From positions 620,001 through 684,000 of the forward strand of contig BSYQ01000002.1 of NCBI GenBank assembly GCA_030272585.1: DNA of 64,000 nucleotides. Direction: 5' to 3'. This document shows positions 41,120 to 50,606 of this stretch, piece after piece. The position numbers and the translations under genes are program-made. A model generated the notes under the pieces. It saw only the letters and a list, made by a program, of their open reading frames with translations, ran no database searches and was not told the DNA's origin. The first letter of the stretch is position 1. Each line of letters begins with the position of its first letter. This DNA comes from Bryopsis sp. KO-2023. Taxonomy: Eukaryota > Chlorophyta > Ulvophyceae > Bryopsidales > Bryopsidaceae.

Positions 41120-43080
41120 ATGCCCGACCCAGGAACATTCATTTTTGGTTGGTATTGTGATTCACAATACACTATAGGCCAGGAGGGCTGGTGCAAAGCT
41201 TGCTCTGCGGGTTGGGAATGGACTATGTTTTTTCGTGCCAGGAGAGGCGGGCGCCCATCGAGACATGGGACTAATTCGCGTGCTGTTGCAGATTTGCTTG
41301 GGAAGGGTTTCAGCTTTTGGGGGGGGGCGGGCGGAGAGAAAGAAGCCATTGACCGCTCTCGACTCGCCAAGGGAAAAAAGTCCCGACCCATTCGTTCTGA
41401 TAAGGAAAAGAAAAAAGTGAAGATGGATCCGAACTCCGTTTCTTCCTTCATGAGAATAGGTTTTTTTGAGTCCTTGTTTTGGGGTGGCAGGTATTCACAC
41501 CCATTTTGCCTTATTCTTCCTACTCCCTATTTTACTCTTTGCAATTTTGAATTTCGAGCTTCTCTTGTGCTGTGCGTGCGTATTCTTTGCCCTCCAGAAG
41601 TGGTTTATATTTTCTGTGCACTAAAACAGACAAAAAGTGAAGAAGAAAATTTCAAGCCCACTCATTCAAGTCTCAATACACCGTGGTGAAAAAAAAAAAA
41701 AAAGAAAAAAAAAGAAACAGAACGACCTTCCAAAACCCACGTAGCAATACTTCCCACTGTTCCTGGCGAAGAGTTTATAAAGAGGTTGGCTTCATTCTGT
41801 TCCAGAAATGACGGCGGTGTTTGTTTTCTGTTCGGACAACACTCGTCTTCCCGTGGTTCGATAAAATTTTGATTTGCACCGAGCATGGTTTCACGTCCAC
41901 TGCTGCACTTCGGGTTTGATATTACTCATTCTCATCAGGCATGGGTCAAAAGTGTCTTGGAACCACCAAATCAGGGCGTCGCCAAAACTGATAGTAAAAA
42001 GATCACTTTTCTTTTTTTCTTTTTTGTGCTGCGATAGGATCAACATGCAACACTTTTCCCTCTCTCCAAGGTGCTCGACTCAAGTAGAGTTGATCATTAT
42101 GTCTTTATTTCTTATCCACCTTTCTGGTGGTGCTTAATTTTCCCCTCAAATATCCATTTTTCCATCATGTTTTGTTTTCCACGTGCTGAATTGGTTTAGG
42201 GGCGCCTCCAAGACGAGGAAAAAGACAAGAGACCAAAAACAAACTCCACACTTTTTGAAGAGGACGTTTTTGTATGGCTAAGGACAACCTAAGATAGATC
42301 AGGGCTCTATGTTTTTTGTTTGCTAAGTTGATACTAACAAATCCTGTTGACTAGAGATCTCCCTCTTCCAAAGAGAATGACAAAGGCGTTAATTCAATAA
42401 TTACAACCAATACACTGTTTCTTGAAAAGTCCCTCATCTTCCATCCCAACCAAAACAAACCTAGTCAAAAAGAATCGAAGCCGATGCTACAGGCATGTCT
42501 CGTAACATTTTTGGTTGGTTGGAAAAAAAAAAAGCACCATTAAACCCAACACAAAGATTGTTGGAATCAACACAAATCATCCAAAACTATGTCATGTGCC
42601 CATCCGACTCACACGTACATGCAGCAACCCAAATACTGAACTGCCCAGTCGATGCTTTACTTGATTGCTTTGATCTCCTTCCTCCACATGTTCCCGACTC
42701 CTCCTCGACGATTACCTAAGTATAATTGTCCCAGGAGCTAAGGCGAGTTGGTGTGGGGTCCCTTCATTTTCGACACGTTTGCTGGCTGCGTGGCTTTTTC
42801 GAGTGACTCAAAAGGCGCTGGCTAGCATGGGGTTTTTCATTCCAGTCGACTGCAGGCTGGTTTTCGATTGATACTCCCGAAAAGTAGAAGGTGGTTTCGG
42901 TCGCGTGGGCGGTTTTTTTGTTACTACGTTTTCCCTGAGCGAAGGGAAAAAGGCAGGGTACGGAAGAAAGCGGGTCTCGATCATATTGTTTTTGTTTTCG
43001 TCTCGTCTTGCACAGGATAACGACGGGGTCGTTTTTTTTTCGCGGAGGGGGGGGGAGTAAGTCCTTGTTTTTGTCAAGAG
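41120..43080. other. Upstream region of the plus-strand F-box gene, no gene recognised
   Basis: A 189-codon frame at 41120-41689 begins soon after repeat R1 but has no recognisable domain. A dispersed-motif copy lies at 42484-42522. From about 42880 the sequence resembles the upstream blocks of other subfamily A genes (CGATCATATTGTTTTTG near 42978). Confidence 0.4.
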
Positions 43081-43320
43081 GAGAGAGCATGAAATCAGCT
43101 TATGAGTCTTGTCGAAGAACTATATTTTCCTGTCCAAAAAGACGCTCTCGCGTCGGCACTTTCCAGAAATCTTTCTGGTTGGTTTCAACCGATCGGGTGG
43201 AAGGCTAAAAAAAGATTGAATCTGTCGCCCGACTTCTATCGTCGACAGACTGTAAGGGCTGAATCATCCCGGCTGATGTGTGATTGGTTTTTTCTTTCCC
43301 TTCCAGCACGAGGGGGCAAA

Positions 43321-44370
43321 ATGGAGTCCAAAAGACGACATCGATGGGACTTACATTCCGATCTCATCACTCAGATTCTGGCACCTCTCCCAGCAAAAGA
43401 GGTTGCAAAGTGTGCGTGTGTTGCTTTAGCATGGAAGATTGCAGTCGATGATCCCACCTTGAAAAAAAAGATGGAGTTGGAAAAGTCTTGGAGGTGTGGG
43501 GATGTGAAGCCCATCACACTTCAATTGGGTCCCCGTTCGTCAAGATGTTCCAAGAGGAGAGGAAATCTGATTGCAGTAGAGTGCTTGACCTCCATCTACA
43601 TATTGGATTTGAGGATGAGAAAAATTGTGAAGGTTCTCGAAACGGGAAAACGGTGTTCTTGTCTTTGTTTACTCGAGGATGAGGTTTTGTGCGGTGATGG
43701 AGAGGGACTCATAAGTGTGTGGAACATTGAGGGGAGTGTTTTATTATCCAAATTCGAGGCACACACTAGAAGCGTCATGTCCATTACTAGAAGCGTCATG
43801 TCCATTGTTGAGGCTGGAGACATGGTAGCAAGCGGTGGATATGATGATTACATTCGGGTGTGGCGACGAGGGACTTGGGAGTGTTATATGTGTCTACGAC
43901 AAGGAGCCTCTCATTTTCCTCACATCTTGGCATGGTCTAGCAAAAAGGAGCTCTTGTTTGTTGGAAACTCCAATAATATTTTTCAAGGGTGGGATATCTC
44001 AACAGGCAAACGTGTTCGAATTCTTCGAGGATGTTCAGGCATCGGCCAACTTTTTTGTGTTCATGAAGATTGGGTGTTGTGCTACTTTGACGGAAAAATG
44101 AAACTTTGGAGTCTCAAAGATGGAGAGTGCAAGCATGAATACCCATATTCAGGCCGGGAGAGCTGTCTTGATCTCCATAGTGATCGAATAGCAACTGGAT
44201 CGTATAATGGGAAGGTGGATATTTGGGACATGGTTGAGAAGAAACTCATGAGATCGTTTCAAATTGAGATTGGGAGTGAGCATTTTTTGGGCTTGTGGTT
44301 GGGAGAAAGTGAGCTTGTGGCACTCGACTATCATGGCAAGGTTTTTATTTGGGATTTCCTTCCATGTTAA
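43321..44370 (+). CDS. F-box/WD40-repeat protein, subfamily A
   Basis: A 349-residue protein from the ATG at 43321 (MESKRRHRWDLHSDLITQIL). The F-box-like region covers residues 7-45 (LPAKEVAKCACVALAWKIAV). Propeller strand ends are IYILDL, ISVWNI, IRVWRR, FQGWDI, MKLWSL, VDIWDM and a terminal VFIWDF. The frame is open from 43102, but the acceptor CTTTCCCTTCCAG at 43306 suggests that the upstream part is intronic, as in its paralogues. A 21-bp direct duplication at about 43769-43810 repeats TRSVMSI in frame in one propeller blade. It is the only F-box gene on the plus strand here. The large retrotransposon begins about 250 bp after its stop. Inferred SCF substrate adaptor. Confidence 0.86.
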   Translation: MESKRRHRWDLHSDLITQILAPLPAKEVAKCACVALAWKIAVDDPTLKKKMELEKSWRCGDVKPITLQLGPRSSRCSKRRGNLIAVECLTSIYILDLRMRKIVKVLETGKRCSCLCLLEDEVLCGDGEGLISVWNIEGSVLLSKFEAHTRSVMSITRSVMSIVEAGDMVASGGYDDYIRVWRRGTWECYMCLRQGASHFPHILAWSSKKELLFVGNSNNIFQGWDISTGKRVRILRGCSGIGQLFCVHEDWVLCYFDGKMKLWSLKDGECKHEYPYSGRESCLDLHSDRIATGSYNGKVDIWDMVEKKLMRSFQIEIGSEHFLGLWLGESELVALDYHGKVFIWDFLPC

Positions 44371-44621
44371 TTAGGATGCTTGCATTTTCAAGAGCGGGGG
44401 TTTGGAGGGCGGGAAGATGAACCGGTGGCGAAAGTGTAAGGAGCTTTGTCATGATTTTTTTCTCATTTTGAGCCAAGACTGTGGGTGCCATGAAAGAACC
44501 TTGATTTTTGATCTGCAATGATGGGGGGTGTTTTTTCGGATCCATATCACTGTTGTTTCCGAGTCAGGAGGTCGCTGTCCGTGGCTCACTGAGCGGTTGG
44601 CCGTTGGAAAAGAGCTCCGAC

Positions 44622-45151
44622 TGTAACCCCAAACCACGTCGCCTCCACCGATTTCGTCACACTGGCCAAGGCCAGAGTGCTATCGGGTAGAGGAGGGGTA
44701 GTTAGGACAGTCCAGCCACAGTCTGGAAGTAGCAGTCCAGCTGCGGAAATGACTAGGTTGGACGGTCCTAGGGGTAGAGACTAAGGGAAGGGATTGAGGG
44801 AGGTTAGGAAGATCAGCTAGGCTTGATAGGTTAGGTAGTCCCCATCAGTAGGTGGGATCCTAGGTGATCAGTGGGACTAGGGTGAGTCAGGCGGCAGCCT
44901 ATTTAATGGCTGATCTTAGGTTATTGGACATTCTGGGTGAGGCTTTTGTGTTTATTCGAGTTTGGACCTTGATTGATTGGTGTAAGAAAGGTTGTGTGAA
45001 GAGTCCTGAGTAAGGTGCCTTGCAAAGGCCGTGTGATCAAATTCAAGAGGGGCTGTCCCCACTTCCGCCGTTCCCGTTCTGCAGAAACGCCATCACCACC
45101 GTTAAGTACGGCTGCAGGGGTGACCCCAGCGGTCAAGGTTACCCTATTTGT
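44622..45151 (+). repeat. Terminal repeat A1 (5' LTR-like)
   Basis: 530 bp, identical as far as I can read to 57215-57744. It should contain the element's promoter; CCTATTTAATGG near 44902 could be a TATA-like site. It runs directly into the primer-binding site. Confidence 0.93.
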
Positions 45152-45168
45152 TGGTTTCGGAGCCAGGG
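45152..45168 (+). other. Putative tRNA primer-binding site
   Basis: TGGTTTCGGAGCCAGGG differs at few positions from the plant-type initiator-Met primer site (TGGTATCAGAGCCAGGT). Thirteen bases are identical to the site in the small retroelement at 6795. Confidence 0.8.
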
Positions 45169-45186
45169 TGCGCACACTTTTGAGCT

Positions 45187-48100
45187 GTGCTGCAGCAGGC
45201 GTGCTACACAATCTGGAAAAACGTGCAGGAAGGCAGTCTGGACGATCAGGAGTTAAAGGCGGCTGGCTTTCGCCTGCGCCTATACCATTGGCAGGAACGG
45301 GAACAGGTTGCAGAGGAAGTAGCTTATAGACCACCCCTGACAATACACCCTGAGTTTATCGGACCCATACCTGCCATATTTGAGGACGAGTGGGTTGCTG
45401 TGTGGTGCCATCGTTTCCGCGCGAAGAGTTTTTGGTGGATATATCAGAGTGTACTCACAGGCCTGTTAACCAAGGAAGAGGGGGACTCACAAACTCGTGA
45501 GCTGTTCAGTAACGACTTATCTGGTCTTTTCAAGCTAGCCCGAGACAGAGCGCGTGATCACGAGGTCTCACGGCTGTTCTGGGGAGAGCACGAGGCAGCA
45601 CGGCTGGGTACAGAGCGAGTGGAAGAACGGGTATCGGAGGAACTGCGAAAAGCCGAGCAGCAGTGGAAAACGAAGTTCCTCAAGGGTCTTGAAGACGAGT
45701 ACCACCAAAGAACGGAGGGAGACGCCGAGGGATCACGCCCAGCAAGCAGAAATTCCCCAGATCTGAGTGGCGGCGCAGGAGAAGTTGGAGGAGTTGGAGA
45801 ACTTGAGGAAAAACCGGACAGCGAGATCAGTGAAGAGAGCCTTGGTGGCGGCGCGGAGACAGTGCACGACGAGACTGAGCAAGGCAGCGCGAGAGAGTGG
45901 CCCAGGGTTGAGTCTGAGGACGAGGAAAGAGAGAGCCACGAAGACTCTCCCCGTGATTGGGAAGCCGAGGTTGTTGTAGAAGAAGTCGGAGTCGGACCTG
46001 TTGAAGAAGGAGCCTCTGAAGGAGATCTTGTTGGAACCACTGAGCAAGAGGTAGCCGAGGTTGTTGTGGAAGAAGTCGAAGTCGAACCTGTTGAAGAAGG
46101 AGCCTCTGAAGGAGATCTTGTTGGAACCACTGAGCAAGAGGTAGCCGAGGTTGTTGTGGAAGAAGTCGGAGTCGAACCTGTTGAGGAAGGAGCCTCTGAA
46201 GGAGATCTTGTTGGAGCCACTGACCAAGAGGAAGCCGAGGTTGTTGTGGAGGAAGACGGAGTCGAACCTGTTGAAGAAGGAGCCTCTGAAGGAGATCTTG
46301 TTGGAACCACTGACCAAGAGGAAGCCGAGGTTGTTGTGGAAGAAGTCGGAGTCGAACCTGTTGAAGAAGGAGCCTCTGAAGGAGATCTTGTTGGAGCCAC
46401 TGACCAAGAGGAAGCCGAGGTTGTTGTGGAAGAAGTCGGGGTCGAACCTAGTGAAGAAGGAGCCTCTGAAGGAGATCTTGTTGGAACCACTGACCAAGAG
46501 GAAGCCGAGGTTGTTGTGGAAGAAGTCGGGGTCGAACCTAGTGAAGAAGGAGCCTCTGAAGGAGATCTTGTTGGAACCACTGACCAAGAGGAAGCCGAGG
46601 TTGTTGTGGAAGAAGTCGGAGTCGAACCTGTTGAAGAAGGAGCCTCTGAAGGAGATCTTGTTGGAACCACTGACCAAGAGGAAGCCGAGGTTGTTGTGGA
46701 CGAAGTCGGAGTCGAACCTGTTGAAGAAGGAGCCTCTGAAGGAGATCTTGTTGGAACCACTGACCAAGAGGAAGCCGAGGTTGTTGTGGAAGAAGTCGGA
46801 GTCGAACCTGGTGAAGAAGGAGCCTCCGAAAGAGATCTTGTTGGAGCCACTGACCAAGAGGAAGCCGAGGTTGTTGTGGAAGAAGTCGAAGTCGAACCTG
46901 TTGAAGAAGGAGCCTCCGAAGGAGATCCTGTTGGAGCCACTGACCAAGAGGAAGCCGAGGTTGTTGTGGAAGAAGTCGAAGTCGAACCTGTTGAAGAAGG
47001 AGCCTCTGAAGGAGATCTTGTTGGAGCCACTGACCAAGAGGAAGCCGAGGTTGTTGTGGAAGAAGTCGGAGTCGAACCTGTTGAAGAAGGAGCCTCTGAA
47101 GGAGATCTTGTTGGAACCACTGACCACGAGGAAGCCGGTGTTGAACCAGTTGAGGAAGGAGGAAGTGCGGCCGTTCCAGGGAGTAGCGGAGAGACCAACG
47201 GAGTGGGATCAGGCGGAGGAACTGAGTACCACAGCGCCGCTAGTTGGGCGGAAGGAAGAGCCTATCGTATCGAGCCGGGGTTTCCAGAGGACCCTTCTGA
47301 GCCATCGAGTACCACTTCAGACGAGGAAGAGTCCCACGACGGAGAAGGAGAAAAAGAGTCGACCTCCAGTGCCGAGGAAGGATCGTTACCCCCAGATCAG
47401 CCCCCGCTGAACCCATTTTTTGCCTTTGACGAAGAAGAAGGCGAGAGTGGATCATCCTCCAGTGCTGAAGAAGAACCGTTACCGGACCAGCCCCCGCTGA
47501 ACCCATTTGCCTTTGAGGTTGGACTTCCCTATCTCCAACCACCAGTCCCACCTGTTCCTCCACCCGTTCCACCTGTACCACCTGGTCCACCACCAGTCCC
47601 TCCACCACCTCCTCCACCACCTCCTCCACCACACCCACCAGGCGGAGTCGGTGCCATGGCCCACCCCAGAGGACCTCCAAACAGGCTGATCAACAGTCAG
47701 TTAACAGCCTTCACTGGGGCAGAGAAGGAAGATGTGGCCACCTGGATACGGTCATACGAGATTCTCGCCACAGGCTCAGGGTGGAGTGTACCACCAGCGG
47801 TGCCGGACCATGAGGATCAGAGAATTGAGAGACTCGTCCTGTATACGACGGGGAAAGCGCGGTCATGGGTGGACAATTGGACGGCCAGGCACCCTACACA
47901 TGTGGGAGGGGCACCGAACCCAGAAAGGACATGGCAGGAGTTACAAATGGGCATGTTGGCAAGGTTTGGAGTGGCGCCAGCGACGTTGGTGGCCCGTATC
48001 TTGGAACGAAAACAAAAGAATGACGAAACTGTGGGGGAATACGCTTCGGCACTCTCCCAGATGCAGCAACAACTCAATGCGAGTCGAGCCCCAGGCAGTC

Positions 48101-50433
48101 CAGCCGTGGCTGACGAACTTCTACTGCAATTGTTTAAGAATGGAGTGCGGGAGGATCTTGCCCCCATCCTGCTGGGTTTTACAGGAGATACCCTGGATGA
48201 AGCCGTGGCAAGAGCCAGACAGATCGAAGAAAGACAAGTGCGGCCGGGGCCAAAGCGGAAGACAACGATCAACACACTGGAGGAACTGCAGGACCAAGCA
48301 GTGATGGAGCCAGTCCTGGCAGAAGTAAATATTATGGATCAGCGGGTGAACGAACAAATCGAGAATTTGAGGAAGGAGGTGCGCGAACACCAAACCACTA
48401 CGGACTCGCGGCTCAGAGGAGTGGAGCAGCATGTGAGAACCTCCGGGCAGCAGTTTGGCGAACTCAAAAGTATGATCTCCACTCTATCCGGAATGGTGGC
48501 GGATGTGAGACAGCCTAATGTGCCAGAGCCAGGAGGAGGGAACTATGGAAACACTGGGGGTACCGGAGCAAACCAAGTGCCAATCAATGGAGGCAGAGGG
48601 CAAGGGGCCTACGGAGGCAATGGCTGGGGAAATGGAGGAGGCAGAGGACGGGGGACCCGGAACAATGGCAATGGAGGAAGAGGCTGGGGAGGAGGGCGTT
48701 ATGATGTGAACAAAGTCAGATGTTGGCACTGCTCGCGCCTTGGCCATTATGCCAGCCAGTGTCCTGAACATTTAAACTTCTTCCAGGCGGAAATGGGGGA
48801 CCACCTGGTGATGGACTTTGAGCAAACGGACCCTGGGGCAACCACCACAGAAGGACCCGAGGAGGTTCTGGCACCAATCTGGTACTCTGAAATGGATATT
48901 GACCACGAGGGCTTGGACGGGGACCAGGGAGGCAGTGGAGGAACCCCCATGGACACGAGCCCAATACCTTCGGAACCTCGAGCAGATGCTGGGGAGGAAG
49001 TTGTGATGGAGGAACCAAAGGAGGAACCAGAACCCCCACAGCAGGAGGAGAAGACAAAGTCTGTGCCTGAACCAGAAGGTGTGCCGAAGCCACAAGATGA
49101 GCCACAAGGATCGAGACCAGTTATGTTACCACCGATGTTCCCACCACCCATGCGGCCACCGTCCCCACGGAATACCATGACCAAGAAAAAGAAAATGGGG
49201 AAAAAGACGGCGGGAGAGCCAAAGGAGAAGAAAATGTTTACCGCGACAGAAGCCAAAAAGTTTGTGGAGGGCCTGATGACGGAGGTTCCAGTGGCGAGTC
49301 TGTGCCAGCACCACCCAGAGTTGATCGATGCATGGTTGAAGGCACTGAGGGTGCCCATGGCTAAAGTACCTGCAATCACTACTGTGGAGGGAGTGGGCAA
49401 GCCAAGCCCATATGCAGTCACTACCGCCACGGCTAAGATCATGGAGACCAAGGTACCAGGGGCCATCATTGATACGGGGGCGAGTGCTTGTGTGATATCG
49501 GCCCAACTCCTAGCACGGACAGGGTTGACCCACCTGATGGAGGCACCGAAGGGGAGGTACAGGGATTGCAATGGCGAGACTAGGCGAGCTCTGGGGTACA
49601 TCCCTGCCCTGCCCATCGCCCTTGGACAATGCAAACAGATTGTGCCGTGCCATGTAGTGGAGAACGAACATCTATCCCTGATCATTGGGACCCCGTGGTT
49701 GGTGGATACCGGTACAGAGATCCACTTCGGTTTCAAGCGGCTCACTCCGTGTGTGGCCGGACGGCGAGTAGGTCACGTACCCATCGAGTTCCTTCACACA
49801 ACGACGCCTGAGAGTGCTGCAGTCGTCGCAGTTTACCAAACCCTCCGATCGATCGAAGAAACGAGCGCCGCCCCAGAACAGCCGGCAGCCCCCACTGGAA
49901 AGCAGCCACAGCAGGATTCAATGACGAGCCAAACGCCACCGGGGGAACGCCGACCAGATGGGTTCATCCAGCCCTACCTCTACGTTCCTCAACCCCCTCC
50001 TCTGTGGATCACCAAGCGCCAGAAGGCGGTGCTGCAGGAGTGCTGCACCATTCGGCGGGAAAAGGGGATGAGTGAGGCGGCGGCCACACATCTGTATCTC
50101 CAGGAGGCGGAAATACTGGACACCAGGGGGAGGCACCACGGAGGGACAAAGAGGGAGTTCAAAAAGATCCACGACGAAAGGTTGAGATGCGAGGGAGAAC
50201 CGAGAAAAAGGGATGCTATCACAAGGGAGTATTTCCGAAGGTGCGACGCTGTGACGAGCGCACAGAGGGAGGAGTCGGAGGAGATGTTGGGGCACTTCCG
50301 CAGGGAGGCCCAGAGGTGGAGGCCAGTGGAGGGTGGCGAGACTGGAGGGGGGACCTCCACAGCAGCCGCAGCTGGCGGGGAGGGGAGGAGTGAGCCACCA
50401 AGGGTGGTGAGCTACGACTCCTCGGATTTTTAA
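45187..50433 (+). CDS. Gag polyprotein with aspartic protease, ORF1 of the retrotransposon
   Basis: An open frame of 1,748 codons; the GTG at 45187 is not a likely start and no ATG lies near it, so translation may begin upstream by splicing or downstream. Order of parts: a unique N-terminus; thirteen 30-residue acidic repeats (45964-47133, residues about 260-649); a proline-rich run near residues 800-820; a retrotransposon Gag domain (about residues 835-1030, including ARSWVDNWTARH and LLQLFKNGVREDL); a Gly/Arg/Asn-rich stretch; a CCHC zinc knuckle CWHCSRLGHYASQC (residues 1179-1192); and a retropepsin domain with active-site DTGA at residue 1429 followed by a second hydrophobic loop (SLIIGTPWLV). 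Gag should package RNA and the protease mature the polyproteins. The length far exceeds ordinary Ty3-type Gag, mainly through the repeats. Confidence 0.92.
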   Translation: MLQQACYTIWKNVQEGSLDDQELKAAGFRLRLYHWQEREQVAEEVAYRPPLTIHPEFIGPIPAIFEDEWVAVWCHRFRAKSFWWIYQSVLTGLLTKEEGDSQTRELFSNDLSGLFKLARDRARDHEVSRLFWGEHEAARLGTERVEERVSEELRKAEQQWKTKFLKGLEDEYHQRTEGDAEGSRPASRNSPDLSGGAGEVGGVGELEEKPDSEISEESLGGGAETVHDETEQGSAREWPRVESEDEERESHEDSPRDWEAEVVVEEVGVGPVEEGASEGDLVGTTEQEVAEVVVEEVEVEPVEEGASEGDLVGTTEQEVAEVVVEEVGVEPVEEGASEGDLVGATDQEEAEVVVEEDGVEPVEEGASEGDLVGTTDQEEAEVVVEEVGVEPVEEGASEGDLVGATDQEEAEVVVEEVGVEPSEEGASEGDLVGTTDQEEAEVVVEEVGVEPSEEGASEGDLVGTTDQEEAEVVVEEVGVEPVEEGASEGDLVGTTDQEEAEVVVDEVGVEPVEEGASEGDLVGTTDQEEAEVVVEEVGVEPGEEGASERDLVGATDQEEAEVVVEEVEVEPVEEGASEGDPVGATDQEEAEVVVEEVEVEPVEEGASEGDLVGATDQEEAEVVVEEVGVEPVEEGASEGDLVGTTDHEEAGVEPVEEGGSAAVPGSSGETNGVGSGGGTEYHSAASWAEGRAYRIEPGFPEDPSEPSSTTSDEEESHDGEGEKESTSSAEEGSLPPDQPPLNPFFAFDEEEGESGSSSSAEEEPLPDQPPLNPFAFEVGLPYLQPPVPPVPPPVPPVPPGPPPVPPPPPPPPPPPHPPGGVGAMAHPRGPPNRLINSQLTAFTGAEKEDVATWIRSYEILATGSGWSVPPAVPDHEDQRIERLVLYTTGKARSWVDNWTARHPTHVGGAPNPERTWQELQMGMLARFGVAPATLVARILERKQKNDETVGEYASALSQMQQQLNASRAPGSPAVADELLLQLFKNGVREDLAPILLGFTGDTLDEAVARARQIEERQVRPGPKRKTTINTLEELQDQAVMEPVLAEVNIMDQRVNEQIENLRKEVREHQTTTDSRLRGVEQHVRTSGQQFGELKSMISTLSGMVADVRQPNVPEPGGGNYGNTGGTGANQVPINGGRGQGAYGGNGWGNGGGRGRGTRNNGNGGRGWGGGRYDVNKVRCWHCSRLGHYASQCPEHLNFFQAEMGDHLVMDFEQTDPGATTTEGPEEVLAPIWYSEMDIDHEGLDGDQGGSGGTPMDTSPIPSEPRADAGEEVVMEEPKEEPEPPQQEEKTKSVPEPEGVPKPQDEPQGSRPVMLPPMFPPPMRPPSPRNTMTKKKKMGKKTAGEPKEKKMFTATEAKKFVEGLMTEVPVASLCQHHPELIDAWLKALRVPMAKVPAITTVEGVGKPSPYAVTTATAKIMETKVPGAIIDTGASACVISAQLLARTGLTHLMEAPKGRYRDCNGETRRALGYIPALPIALGQCKQIVPCHVVENEHLSLIIGTPWLVDTGTEIHFGFKRLTPCVAGRRVGHVPIEFLHTTTPESAAVVAVYQTLRSIEETSAAPEQPAAPTGKQPQQDSMTSQTPPGERRPDGFIQPYLYVPQPPPLWITKRQKAVLQECCTIRREKGMSEAAATHLYLQEAEILDTRGRHHGGTKREFKKIHDERLRCEGEPRKRDAITREYFRRCDAVTSAQREESEEMLGHFRREAQRWRPVEGGETGGGTSTAAAAGGEGRSEPPRVVSYDSSDF
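45964..47133 (+). repeat. Tandem array of thirteen 90-bp units within ORF1
   Basis: Units begin GCCGAGGTTGTTGTGGAAGA every 90 bases exactly from 45964 to 47044, followed by a decayed fourteenth. Each encodes 30 residues of the AEVVVEEVGVEPVEEGASEG type. Units differ by a few substitutions only, so the array is young and probably length-variable. All other frames stay open across it, producing spurious long frames on both strands. Confidence 0.95.
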
Positions 50434-50606
50434 GTGGGCCGGCCACCGACGTCCTTCTTCGGCGACACCTGAAGGGGTGGCGGAGGTGGTTCGGTCCCAC
50501 AAAGGGGAATAAAGGGAAAAGGGGAAGAGGGCGGCGTGGCAAGCGTGCGGGTAAACGAGAACAGTGGCGTCGAGCAGGCAGGAGGATCAAGGAGCAGGAA
50601 GCGAGA

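Noticed and set aside
45558-47198. Long serine-rich and phenylalanine-rich frames opposite the Gag repeats
   Set aside because: They are produced by the 90-bp tandem array staying open in several frames; they carry no domain and start and stop with the array.
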